A stretch of 64,000 nt of DNA from Costus lasius (lineage: Eukaryota; Streptophyta; Magnoliopsida; Zingiberales; Costaceae), in contig JANVAS020000203.1 of the NCBI GenBank assembly GCA_027563935.2, positions 5,456,001 through 5,520,000 on the forward strand, read 5' to 3'. Positions within the stretch are counted from its first letter, which is position 1. Every line of letters begins with the position of its first letter. The notes beneath the pieces are model-generated. The model saw only the letters and a program-made list of their open reading frames with translations. It searched no databases and had not been told where the DNA came from. Positions 37,401 through 49,191 of this stretch are shown here, in pieces. The position numbers and the translations under genes are program-made.

Positions 37401-37812
37401 GTACATTTGAACAAATGTGAACTCCACATGCAGTGTCCAACACCCATGATATAGAAGAAGAAATCATGACCTCAGTCACATAAATACCTGAGCCAGAAGC
37501 GATGCTTCCCTTCTTGTCTGCTTGGAGCGCTTTACAGTCCTTTTTCCAGTGACCCAGCTGGCCACAGTGGAAACATCTGTATTCCTTCGACCGCTTAACC
37601 TTTTGTTTCAGCGCCTTGTTGTAGTTCTTGACTGGGGTTTTTCCTTTCTTCCCCTTCTTCTTGTTCCTAGAAGGAACCATTAAGACAGAGGTTGAAGGCT
37701 TTCCCTTCAGAGTTTCCTCTGTAGTCAAGAGCATATTCAGCAACTCTGCCGGGGTACAGTCGATTTTGTTCATATTAAAGTTAATAATGAATGCATCGAA
37801 AGAAGGCGGTAG
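34411..37812 (-). pseudogene. Element 5 gag-pol, C-terminal part with two premature TAG codons
   Basis: Continues gag from the conserved NFNMNKIDCTPAELLNM region, then zinc knuckle, protease DTAC, integrase, RT with YVDD and RNase H to a stop at the polypurine tract. Two CAG to TAG changes: 36595-36597 (integrase, before the GTPQWNG motif) and 36091-36093 (integrase-RT linker, the codon equivalent to Q735 of element 2). A Pro to Ser change (CCG to TCG) follows two codons after the first stop. No frameshift. Confidence 0.93.
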
Positions 37813-39484
37813 TGTTGGGGTATGCCCTTAAGCCTAATGTTTGAGGCCTTGGGATTGTAACAGTATCGTGTAATAAACGTTTATGTTTATAAAGGCATGG
37901 TTATTATTCAGTTAGCTACATTGTCTGCTGCAATATATGTTCTTCTGAATAATGTCTCAAAGCTGTTCAGCTAGGCTGACAGGCTATAATGTCCTTAGTC
38001 GATATATCTTGGTGAACATGAGACAGCCTTGATATGGTTAAGACTAATATGTGTTCTAGTCTTATAGGATGCTTCGAGCATGGAATAAGATGTAGACTCA
38101 TGGGTACATTGGATGTGCTGGACAGACCCTACTAGGATATTCAATTGTTTGTCACAATGTGAATAATCCTTGAGTGCAACAAGTGGCACATTTCCTCTGA
38201 CTTGAGATCACTTGTGCTTTCTAAATGATGATTGTCATTGTTTTGAGGTAGTTCAATATCATTTGAAACATAATAATTATAGACTATCTTGGATAATGAG
38301 CTTGAGTCATGTTAGGGCACTAATGATAGACATAGGATTGCCGTCTCCTTGTTTAAGGAGTGTGATGTTCTAAAGGGGCCCCCTGGATGAGATGATTGAG
38401 AAAGTGTATGGCCATACCCAGATGACAGTGTTCATCTGATCTAATCATGCTCATCATATTGGAGCTACAAGCTTGACACGCTTGTCCAATAAGAACATTC
38501 AGTGGCAAAGGAAGTATGCATGCCTAGTGAAGTTGATTCACACTTGTGCTATTTTTGGGTGTAGTCTTGGAAGACTCTTTCTTTTATATCGGGAGACAGT
38601 GATGTGTTGCTAGATACCCCTCACTGATCGTGATAACATGAGTTATCGTTACCGACATTTAAAGGAAACCCTCAGGGTCGCACAATTTGATGATATGGCT
38701 TACTTAAGTCAGATCGTGTGGACTGAATTGGTTAAGGTTCAGTTTAAAGGGTTTTTATCTCTGATTGTAAGTGAGATCTAGTCTGATCATGTTTGATTGA
38801 TTAGGGCTTGAGATTGGTAAGCTTCGATCGAGAGAATAGATGCTAGATCGGTGAGATCAAGAGCATCAAGAGATGAACGGTCAGATCTGGAACCTTAGGG
38901 TTTATTTGAGATCTGGACTTGATTACTTGGCTTGATTGGTTTTAAACCAAACCAAATTGAACCGGCTCATGAAATGAGCGCATGGTTCAAGGTGTGGCGA
39001 CATGTTCACTTGGCGTGAACGTTGGAGCTGTGAGTGGTTGCTATTTTTAGTAACCATGATCTCCAATTGAAGTCACTCACGTTCGAATAGAGTGCTCTCT
39101 ATTCTCGCCTCTCGCTCTCATTCCTCTCGACTTCTGTGTGTGGCGACGCCTTGAAGGTTGAGGAGGTTTCGGCCAAGAGAACATCATCTCATCTTTTCCC
39201 TTCCATTCGGCAAGACAACCTTGGAACCTTGCTAGCACAAGGAGCACCAAGGAAGAAGCACATTGTTCATCTTGTGTGCGAGACTTTGGAGAAGAGGCGC
39301 TTGCAACTTTCGCTTCCAAGGCGCCATCTTGAAATGGCTATGGTATGAACCCTTCTCTATTTGCAATCGGGTTATTATGGTTGATCATATCTCATGAAAC
39401 CGATCTCAAGAAACCCTCTTCCGCTGCTTAAAATTTTAATATGCGCCATACTTAGGGGTTTCGCCCCCCTTGTGGGGACCTTCA
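37813..39484 (+). repeat. Element 6, 5' LTR
   Basis: 1672 bp; starts TGTTGGGGTATGCCC, ends CCCCTTGTGGGGACCTTCA with a CCCC/GGGG palindrome. Confidence 0.97.
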
Positions 39485-39486
39485 AT

Positions 39487-39498
39487 TGGTATCAGAGC
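39487..39498 (+). other. Element 6 primer-binding site (initiator-Met tRNA)
   Basis: TGGTATCAGAGC, 2 nt after the LTR end. Confidence 0.95.
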
Positions 39499-41308
39499 CA
39501 ATGTTCATGTTTTATGATTGCCATGTTATGTTTTATGATCCATGTTTGCGCAAGACAACAGATCTATAGGTCACATGCGAATGCTTATGCTGTAGTTGTA
39601 AGTTGGCGAAAATACATGTTTCTTATAGATGTTATTTTCTCCCTGGCGCATGTTTCATTGTGTTTTCAAAACAAATAACTTGCGCGATTCATCTTAGATC
39701 TAAGGCACCTACTTTAAACCCTTAGATGGGTTATTAGGGTTGAAGTCACCCCCCTTAGGTTAGATCCAAAAGTCTGATCAGACTATCTGACAACCTTGAT
39801 GGGTTGACCAGGTAGCACCTGTGCGCAAGCACGTGGTGGCTACAGGTCGGCTGCAGACAGGCGTGTAGCGATGTCTGATTGAGACAACTGATGAACGCAC
39901 ATGAGTTAGGCCCGGGGTCACACCCGCTTGCCAGACCTCATTGTGGTTGTTCAGCCCTGGCGCATGCATGGTTGACCTTATGGTCGACTCAAGTCAGTTA
40001 GGACTTGGTGCATGCAAGGGCAGTGGATCTGACTATGATGGATGAGTGGATCCCGAGTAATAGACCATTGTAAGGCAGTAGGGCAAATAAGGAAAATTAA
40101 AATTGATCCCAAGGGGTTTTTGAAATTTAATTTTCATGATTGGATCACATGTTGATTGTTGCATATGTATGTTTATTTAATCTTATGTGGGCTGCCCGTC
40201 TTTAATGAGTGCTGTGCTGGGGCCTGCGTGTCTGGTTAATTTTGTAAATTAATTTTATATTGTGATCTGCGCATCACATTGCTTTAATTTATAAAATGTA
40301 ATTGACCTGCGTGTCAATCTTGTCTAGATAGTTAAATTTGTAATTTAATTAGACAAGAGCATAGAGCACTCTTGGCAGAGGCGCATGCAGCAAGTGGCTT
40401 GACCAGGTGGGAGGTCTAGGGTTCGACCCTAGGACCTGGCACATATTCCTGGTGGGCGCACCAGACCTGCAGATGGCGCTTGGGCCCTGGTTTGGGCCAG
40501 ATGAGCAGCAAAAGCCCCATGAAGAAAAGCAAGTGAAGACTTAAGTTAATTAAGGTCTTACTTAGGTTATGGGCTTTTACCACATAAGATCCATGCTTTC
40601 TTTTATTGTTTATATAAGTAGAACAGCATGTTTTAATTTATCTTCTGCTATCACCATAGGAATTGCATGATAGTGAAGAAGATAAAAGACCGTTAAAATC
40701 CAACGTTTAAATATCAAGCTCGTAAGCCTTCTGACGCGAAACCTCACTGTTCTGACTATCGTTGGAGCCGTGTTGTACCCACTCAGTGGGCACGTCCATC
40801 TATCTTCAGACGGTGTGGGATTACACCTGTGTGTTACAGAGTAGGGATTTATCCCTTCTCGTTGCTCAGCATAGCACATGGTGGTCCAGGGAGTAGGTCG
40901 GGTCAGCTTGACCATGTAGGCTACATATGTGGCGCATATGGTAGCACATGGAGGCAGCCATCTGTGGGATCAGAGACTGTGTTGTACCAACTCAGTTGGC
41001 ACAGTCTGCTGGATTGCCCAGATGAAGGGGAATCGCACGGGTTGGCGATCGGCAGGGACTGCCTACCGGAGATTAGTGCTTGTACTCTCTGTGCATCTTA
41101 TCTCGCCTGAGCGGGACGCGGAGACCAAGTATGAAATCCGGATCCCATCTCACTAAAAGAGTGTCTACTCTTTCGGACTGTTTAATGGATTTTTCAGTCA
41201 GATAAAATAGTGAGAAAAAGAATCTTTCTTAAGTCCTGATTGATTCTTCACATTGATACTGACCTTGCTGTTCTTGCATTGTTGTAGATACCTGCAGCAA
41301 CGAACACC
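39499..41308 (+). other. Element 6 leader (5' UTR) with the best-preserved set of hairpins
   Basis: GTTGACC/GGTCGAC hairpin 39971-39988; CTGCG-loop hairpins at 40221-40232, 40261-40278 and 40301-40318; T-arm-like hairpin CTAGGG-TTCGA-CCCTAG 40416-40432 inside an extra segment of about 60 bases (about 40390-40450); bulged hairpin I 40769-40794 (outer CGTG/CACG, bulge TTGTA, inner CCCAC/GTGGG, loop TCA); bulged hairpin II 40974-41007 (outer AGACTGTG/CACAGTCT, bulge TTGTA, inner CCAAC/GTTGG, loop TCA). A TACTGAC motif, pyrimidine tract and TTGTAG precede gag at about 41260-41287. Confidence 0.78.
40390..40450 (+). repeat. tRNA-like (B-box-like) module in element 6 leader
   Basis: Contains GGGTTCGACCC inside a CTAGGG/CCCTAG stem, preceded by GGCTTGACCAGGTGGGAGG, reminiscent of the 3' half of a tRNA or of a tRNA-derived SINE head. 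Related modules are at about 51990-52060 (element 4), 48240-48300 (element 5) and 58785-58850 (element 3). It is not a complete tRNA gene; no full cloverleaf was found. Confidence 0.45.
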
Positions 41309-44300
41309 ATGAACTTCAATGTGCGATCCCTACTGGAAAGGGAGAAGTTTGCTGGGCCGAACTTCTCTGACTGGTTCGGACATCTTAAGATCGTTCTTAA
41401 GGCAGAGAGGAAACTGTATGTCCTCGAGACGGCGATACCGCCTCAGCCCGCTCCGAACGCCGCAAGGGCGGTTCGGGAAGCCTATGAAAAGCACGTCAAT
41501 GATAGCATTGATGTCGCTTGCCTGATGTTAGCGTCTATGACGCCACCGTTGCAGCGTCAGCATGAGGATATGTCTGCTATAGACATGATAGCAAACCTCA
41601 AGATGCTGTATGCTGCACAGGCGAGGACAGAACGCTATAATTTGACAAAGCTGTTCTTTCAGAGCAAACTGGCTGAAGGGAGCCCAGTGGGAGCTCACGT
41701 GCTCAAGATGATTGGGCACAAGGAGGCTCTAGAGAAACTGGGGCATACCATCAACCAGGAGCTTGCTGTGGATATTATTCTGCAGTCTCTCCCGCCTTCA
41801 TTCGACGCGTTCATTATTAACTTTAATATGAACAAAATCGATTGTACTCCGGCAGAGCTGCTGAATATGCTCTTGACTACTGAGGAGACTCTGAAGGGAA
41901 AGCCTTCGACCTCTGTCTTAATGGTTCCTTCGAGGAACAAGAAGAAGGGGAAGAAGGGCAAGACCCCTGTCAAGAGCTATAGCAAGGCTCTGAAGCAGAA
42001 GGTGAAGCGGTCCAAGGAATACAGGTGTTTCCACTGTGGCCAGCTGGGTCACTGGAAAAAGGACTGTAAAGCGCTCCAAGGAGATAAGAGGGGAAGCATC
42101 GCTTCTGGCTCAGGTATATTCGTGACTGAGGTCATGTTTACTTCTTCTATATCATGGGTGTTGGACACTGCATGTGGAGTTCACATTTGTTCAAATGTGC
42201 AGGAACTCAAGAGAAGAAGGCAGGTGGGACAGCATGAGGTGGACCTACGAGTAGGAAACGGGGCATGGGTTGCTGCTGTTGCTGTAGGGGACTATTTCAT
42301 TTCTTTACCATCTGGACTTGTATTGGAACTAAACAGTTGTTATTTTGTTCCCAGTATTACTAAAAATATTATCTCCATTCCTGCTCTTGTCAGGAAGGGT
42401 TTTTCCTTTGAATGCAATATTTCAAAGTGTGTTTTATCTTATGATAATATTGTTTATGCAACTGGTTCAATTAGCAATGGATCATTCATGTTGGACATGG
42501 ATTGTTCTATACAAAATGTTGATATTAAGAAAGCCAAGTATGCTGATGACAGCACCTTGCTATGGCATAGTCGTTTAGGCCATATTAACGAGAAACGCAT
42601 TAAGCGGTTGCATGATTATGGACTGCTGGGATCATTCTCTTACAAGGAGATTGATACATGCAAAGCTTGTTTGATGGGTAAAATGACGAAGTCGCCTTTT
42701 CCTCACAAAGGTCAAAGGGCTTCAGGTTTACTGGACCTTATACACAGTGATGTGTGTGGGCCATTTAGTAAACATGCCAGAGGTGGCTATCAGTACTTCA
42801 TTACCTTTACTGATGATTTCAGTAGGTATGGCTATGTCTATCTGATGAGACATAAGAGTGAATCTCTTGACAAGTTCAAAGAGTTCAAAAATGAAGTACA
42901 GAATCAGCTAGGCCGAAATATCAAGGCACTTCGCTCAGATCGAGGTGGAGAATACTTGAGTCATACGTTTACTGACTATCTGAAGGAGTGTGGGATTATC
43001 TCACAGCTCACTCCGCCAGGAACACCGCAATGGAATGGTGTGTCCGAGAGGAGAAACAGAACGTTACTTGATATGGTTCGTTCTATGATGAGTCAGGCTA
43101 CTCTTCCATACTCCTTTTGGGGTTTTGCACTGGAAACAGCTGCAAAAGTACTAAACCGAGTGCCATCCAAGGCCGTTTCAAAAACTCCATATGAGTTATG
43201 GTATGGGAAACAGCCAAGCTTGACATTTATCAGGATCTGGGGTTGCGAGGCTTATGTCAAAAAGCTCGCCTCTGGGAAACTAGAGAGCAGATCTGACAAA
43301 TGCATCTTTGTCGGTTACCCTAAGGAAACTAAGGGTTATTATTTCTTCGATCCCAAAGAGAACAAGGTATTTGTTGCTCGGACGGCCATATTTCTTGAGA
43401 AGGAGTTTCTTCTGCAAGAGGCCAGTGGGAGAGAAATTATGCTGGATGAGAATCCAGAGGAAGGACAAAGTACTCAAGCAGAGTTGGATGAGCCTGAGCC
43501 GGTAGATCAGGTTATTGAACAACCTGAGGCTCAAATATCACGGGAACCGCGAAGATCGGGAAGGATTCATCGACAGCCTGAGCGCTATGACGGAGTCTAC
43601 ATCATTGATAATGATGAACCCCTCACTTATGCGGATGCGGTCAGTGGACCAGAGTCAGCGAGATGGCTTGAAGCTATGCGCGCCGAGATGGACTCCATGT
43701 CAGATAACCAAGTCTGGGATTTGGTTGATCCGCCTCCGGGAGTTATCCCTATAGGCTGTAAATGGATCTTCAAGAAGAAGATTGACATGGATGGTAACGT
43801 GGTTACCTATAAAGGCAGGCTAGTTGCGAAAGGTTTCAAACAAATCTACGGGATAGATTATGATGAAACTTTCTCACCTGTAGCTATGTTTAAGTCTATT
43901 CGGATTCTTTTCGCGATAGCTGCATATTATGATTATGAGATCTGGCAGATGGATGTGAAAACAGCTTTCCTTAATGGAAATCTGGATGAGGATGTATACA
44001 TGACACAACCTGAGGGTTTCACTAATCCATTAGATCGTCATAAGATATGCAAGTTAAAGAAGTCTATTTATGGACTCAAGCAAGCATCAAGAAGCTGGAA
44101 TATTCGTTTTGATGAATCAGTCACTGAATTTGGTTTCATCAAAAACGAGGATGACCCGTGTGTATATAAGAGGTTTAGTGAGAGTGTAATTACTTTCCTA
44201 GTCCTCTACGTCGATGACATCTTGATCATTGGAAATGATATTCCTGAAATGCATGCGGTTAAGGCATGGTTGAAGAAATGTTTCCAGATGAAAGATCTAG

Positions 44301-45190
44301 GAGAAGCAGCCTACGTATTAGGTGTGAAGATCTACAGGGATAGATCTAAGAGGCTTCTCGGGTTGTGCCAGAGTACTTACATCGATAAAGTCCTGGAGAG
44401 ATTTCATTTAGAGAATTCTAAACGAGGATATCTTCCAGTCAGACATGGTCTGAATCTTTCGAAGAGTCAGTGTCCACAAACACAGACTGAGAAAGATGAA
44501 ATGGACAATACGCCTTATGCTTCGGCTATTGGATCCATTATGTATGCGATGTTGTGTACTCGCCCAGACGTCGCTTACGGGTTAAGCGTGACCAGTCGTT
44601 TCCAAAGTAATCCAGGTCAGGCACACTGGATTGCAGTCAAGAACATTTTAAAATATCTGCGGAGGACCAAAGATATGTTCTTGATATATGGTGGTCAGGA
44701 AGAACTCAGTATTGAAGGATATACTGACGCTTCGTTCTAGTCTGACCAGGATGATTTCCGATCGCAATCAGGCTATGTTTTTAGCTTGAATGGAGGGGCA
44801 GTGGTGTGGAAGAGTTTCAAATAGTCAACTGTTGCTGATTCCACAACAGAAGCCGAGTATGTTGCAGCCTCGGAAGCATCCAAGGAGGTAGTGTGGATTC
44901 GTAAGTTCGTGAGAGAACTTGGTGTTGTTCCTTCGAGTGCAGATCCTTTGGTTATCTTCTGCGATAACACTGGAGCAATCGCACAAGCAAAGGAACCACG
45001 GTCGCACCAGAAGTCCAAGCACATACAGAGACGGTTTCATTTGATCAGGGAGATCATAGATCGTGGCGAGATCAAAATCTGCAAGGTTCATACAGATGAC
45101 AATCTGGCAGACCCGCTTACTAAGCCTCTGGCGCAGCAGAAGCATGAGAAGCACTGTAATAATATGGGTTTGAGATTTCTCAACCATTAG
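41309..45190 (+). pseudogene. Element 6 gag-pol polyprotein, two premature TAG codons in RNase H
   Basis: ATG at 41309 (MNFNVRSLLE). 1294 codons including the stop, one fewer than elements 1 and 2 because of a one-residue deletion before the protease. Gag, zinc knuckle CFHCGQLGHWKKDC, DTAC, HHCC finger, integrase triad and RT with YVDD are all uninterrupted. CAG to TAG at 44738-44740 falls four codons after the first RNase H Asp (TDASF) and a second at 44822-44824. The first stop truncates the product at 1143 aa and removes almost all of RNase H, so the element is probably non-autonomous. Confidence 0.95.
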
Positions 45191-45199
45191 ATTAAGTCC

Positions 45200-45210
45200 A
45201 AGTGGGAGAT
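45200..45210 (+). other. Element 6 polypurine tract
   Basis: AAGTGGGAGAT, abutting the 3' LTR. Confidence 0.9.
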
Positions 45211-46882
45211 TGTTGGGGTATGCCCTTAAGCCTAATGTTTGAGGCCTTGGGATTGTAACAGTATCGTGTAATAAATGTTTATGTTTATAAAGGCATGGTT
45301 ATTATTCAGTTAGCTACATTGTCTGCTGCAATATATGTTCTTCTGAATAATGTCTCAAAGCTGTTCAGCTAGGCTGACAGGCTATAATGTCCTTAGTCGA
45401 TATATCTTGGTGAACATGAGACAGCCTTGATATGGTTAAGACTAATATGTGTTCTAGTCTTATAGGATGCTTCGAGCATGGAATAAGATGTAGACTCATG
45501 GGTACATTGGATGTGCTGGACAGACCCTACTAGGATATTCAATTATTTGTCACAATGTGAATAATCCTTGAGTGCAACAAGTGGCACATTTCCTCTGACT
45601 TGAGATCACTTGTGTTTTCTAAATGATGATTGTCATTGTTTTGAGGTAGTTCAATATCATTTGAAACATAATAATTATAGACTATCTTGGATAATGAGCT
45701 TGAGTCATGTTAGGGCACTAGTGATAGACATAGGATTGCCGTCTCCTTGTTTAAGGAGTGTGATGTTCTAAAGGGGCCCCCTGGATGAGATGATTGAGAA
45801 AGTGTATGGCCATACCCAGATGACAGTGTTCATCTGATCTAATCATGCTCATCATATTGGAGCTACAAGCTTGACACGCTTGTCCAATAAGAACATCCAG
45901 TGGCAAAGGAAGTATGCATGCCTAGTGAAGTTGATTCACACTTGTGCTGTTTTTGGGTGTAGTCTTGGAAGACTCTTTCTTTTATATCGGGAGACAGTGA
46001 TGTGTTGCTAGATACCCCTCACTGATCGTGATAACATGAGTTATCGTTACCGACATTTAAAGGAAACCCTCAGGGTCGCACAATTTGATGATATGGCTTA
46101 CTTAAGTCAGATCGTGTGGACTGAATTGGTTAAGGTTCAGTTTAAAGGGTTTTTATCTCTGATTGTAAGTGAGATCTAGTCTGATCATGTTTGATTGATT
46201 AGGGCTTGAGATCGGTAAGCTTCGATCGAGAGAATAGATGTTAGATCGGTGAGATCAAGAGCATCAAGAGATGAACGGTCAGATCTGGAACCTTAGGGTT
46301 TATTTGAGATCTGGACTTGATTACTTGGCTTGATTGGTTTTAAACCAAACCAAATTGAACCGGCTCATGAAATGAGCGCATGGTTCAAGGTGTGGCGACA
46401 TGTTCACTTGGCGTGAACGTTGGAGCGGTGAGTGGTTGCTATTTTTAGTAACCATGATCTCCAATTGAAGTCACTCACGTTCGAATAGAGTGCTCTCTAT
46501 TCTCGCCTCTCGCTCTCATTCCTCTCGACTTCTGTGTGTGGCGACGCCTTGAAGGTTGAGGAGGTTTCGGCCAAGAGAACATCATCTCATCTTTTCCCTT
46601 CCATTCGGCAAGACAACCTTGGAACCTTGCTAGCACAAGGAGCACCAAGGAAGAAGCACATTGTTCATCTTGTGTGCGAGACTTTGGAGAAGAGGCGCTT
46701 GCAACTTTCGCTTCCAAGGCGCCATCTTGAAATGGCTATGGTATGAACCCTTCTCTATTTGCAATCGGGTTATTATGGTTGATCATATCTCATGAAACCG
46801 ATCTCAAGAAACCCTCTTCCGCTGCTTAAAATTTTAATATGCGCCATACTTAGGGGTTTCGCCCCCCTTGTGGGGACCTTCA
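45211..46882 (+). repeat. Element 6, 3' LTR
   Basis: 1672 bp, same termini as 37813-39484. Confidence 0.97.
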
Positions 46883-46887
46883 GGTAG

Positions 46888-47367
46888 AGACTGCAGAATA
46901 ATGTCTACAGCAAGCTCCTGATTGATGGTGTGTCCCAGTTTCTCTAGAGCCTCCTTGTGCCCAATCATCTTGAGCACATGAGCTCCCACTGGACTCCCTT
47001 CAGCCAGTTTGCTCTGAAAGAACAGCTTGGTCAAGTTATAGCGCTCAGTCCTCGCCTGTGCAGCATACAGCATCTTGAGGTTTGCTATAATTTCTATAGC
47101 AGACATATCCTCATGCTGACGCTGCAGCGGTGGCGTCATAGACGCTAACATCAGGCAAGCGACATCAATGCTATCATTGACATGCTTTTCATAGGCTTCC
47201 CGAACCGCCCTTGCGGCGTTCGGAGCGGGTTGAGGCGGTATCGCCGTCTCGAGGACATACAGTTTCCTCTCTACCTTAAGAACAATCTTAAGGTGTCCGT
47301 ACCAGTCTGAGAAGTTTGGCCCAGCAAACTTCTCCCTTTCCAGTAGGGATCGCACATTGAAGTTCAT
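46888..47367 (-). pseudogene. Element 5 gag, N-terminal fragment
   Basis: ATG at 47367 (MNFNVRSLLE), collinear with residues 1 to about 160 of the element 2 polyprotein. It is cut at the GGTAG target where element 6 inserted; further codons to 46834 are element 6 LTR. The frame is continuous with the fragment at 34411-37812 once element 6 and one duplication are ignored. Confidence 0.93.
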
Positions 47368-49177
47368 GGTGTTCGTTGCTGCAGGAATCTACAACAATGC
47401 AAGAACAGCAAGGTCAGTATCAATGTTAAGAATCAATCAGGACTTAAGAATGATTCTTTTTCTCACTATTTTATCTGACTGAAAAATCCATTAAACAGTC
47501 CGAAAGAGTAAACACTCTTTTAGTGAGATGGGATCCAGATTTCATACTTGGTCTCCGCGTCCCGCTCAGGCGAGATAAGATGCACAGAGAGTACAAGCAC
47601 TAATTTCTGGAAGGCAATCCCTGCCAATCGCCAACCCGTGCGATTCCCCTTCATCTGGGCAATCCAGCAGACTGTGCCAACTGAGTTGGTACAACACAGT
47701 CTCTGATCCCTCAGATGGCTGCCTCCATATAGCTCACATATGCTCAGTATGTAGCCTACATGGTCAAGCTGACCTGACCTACTCCCTGGACCACCACGTG
47801 CTATGCTGAGCAACGAGAAGCGATAAATCCCTTCTCTGTAACACGCAGGTGTAATCCCGCACCGTCTGAAGATAGATGGACGTGCCCACTGAGTGGTTAC
47901 AACACGGCTCCAACGATAGTCAGAACAGTGAGGTTTCGCGTCAGAAGGCTTTACGTGCTTGATATTTAGCGTTGGATTTTAACGGTCTTTTTTATCTTCT
48001 TAACTATCATGCAATTCCTATGGTGATAGCAGAAGATAAACTCATGCATTTCTAATTATATAAGCAATAAATAGAAAGCATGCTGATCTTATGTGGTAAA
48101 AGCCCATTAAGCCTAAGTAAGACTTTAACCTAACTTAAGTCTTCACTTGCTTTTCCTCATGGGGCTTTTGCTTCTCATCTGGCCCAACCTAGGGCCCAAG
48201 CGCCAATTGCAGCTCAGATGCGCCCACCAGGTAAATGCGCCTGTCCTAGAGTCGAACTCTAGACCTCCCACCTGGTCAAGCCTCAAGCTGCATGCGCCTC
48301 TGCCAAGTGTGCTCTGTGCTCTTGTTTGATAAATTTACAAATTAATCTATCTAGACAAAATTGACACGCAGGTCAATTACACTTTATAAATTAAATAAAA
48401 TGTGATGCGCAGATCACAATAAATATTAATTTACAACAATTCACCAGGCTCGCAGGCCCCAGCACAGCACACATTAAGGGCAACCCACATAAGATAAAAT
48501 AAACAAGCACATGGCATCATCCAAAAATCATGTGATCCAACATAAGAAATTAAAATTTCGAAAACCCCATTGGCATCAATTTTAATTTTCCTTATGTGCC
48601 CTACTACCTTACAACAGTCCATTGATAGGGATCCACTCATCATGTCTAGTCAGATCCACTGCCCTTGCATGCACTAAGTCCTAACTGACTTGAGTCGACC
48701 AAAAGGTCAACCATGCATGCGCCAAGGGCTGAACAGCCACATTGAGGTCTGGCAAGCGGGCGTGACCCCGGGCCTAACTCATGTGCGTTCATTAGTTGTC
48801 TCACAATCAGACATCGCTACACGCCTGTGATGCAGTCGACCTATAGCCACCACGTGCTTGCGCATGGGTGCCATCTGGTCGACCCATCTAGGCTGTCAGA
48901 TGGTCTAATCAGACTATTGGATCTAACCTAGAGGATGACTTCAGCCCCATCAACCCGTCTAAGGGTTTATAGCAAGCGCCTCTTAGATCTAGTGAAGGTC
49001 GCGCAAGTGATATAGTTTTGAGAAAAACAAACTATGCGCCACACAAACATGCGCCATCAAAACATATTCAAGTTTCGCATATGCAACAACTAAAGATGAA
49101 AGTTCGCATGTATAGATCTAAGCATACAAGGATCACAAAAAAGGCTAAAGCAATCATAAAATCATGCATCAACCAGC
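47368..49177 (-). other. Element 5 leader (5' UTR) with conserved hairpins
   Basis: Bulged hairpin II 47669-47702; bulged hairpin I 47881-47906 with one inner-stem mismatch (GTGGT for GTGGG); T-arm-like hairpin 48246-48262; CTGCG-loop hairpins 48360-48377, 48401-48418 (loop CTGCGC) and 48447-48458; GTCGACC/GGTCAAC hairpin 48694-48711. Confidence 0.75.
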
Positions 49178-49189
49178 GCTCTGATACCA
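49178..49189 (-). other. Element 5 primer-binding site (initiator-Met tRNA)
   Basis: TGGTATCAGAGC in the element sense, 2 nt from the LTR. Confidence 0.95.
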
Positions 49190-49191
49190 AT

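Larger units (their letters stand above)
37813..46882 (+). mobile_element. Ty1/copia LTR retrotransposon, element 6, innermost of the nest, 9070 bp
   Basis: Uninterrupted element in the gag of element 5. Target duplication GGTAG at 37808-37812 and 46883-46887. LTRs 37813-39484 and 45211-46882 are both 1672 bp with about nine differences by eye, eight of them transitions. Gag-pol has two premature TAG codons in RNase H. Confidence 0.97.

Noticed and set aside
40390..40450. Possible functional tRNA gene
   Set aside because: Only a B-box-like hairpin is convincing; the acceptor stem, anticodon arm and a Pol III terminator could not be assembled into a cloverleaf.
41309..45190. A -1 or +1 frameshift signal between gag and pol
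   Set aside because: Gag and pol are in one frame in all six copies, so no frameshift is needed; I found no candidate slippery site and pseudoknot.
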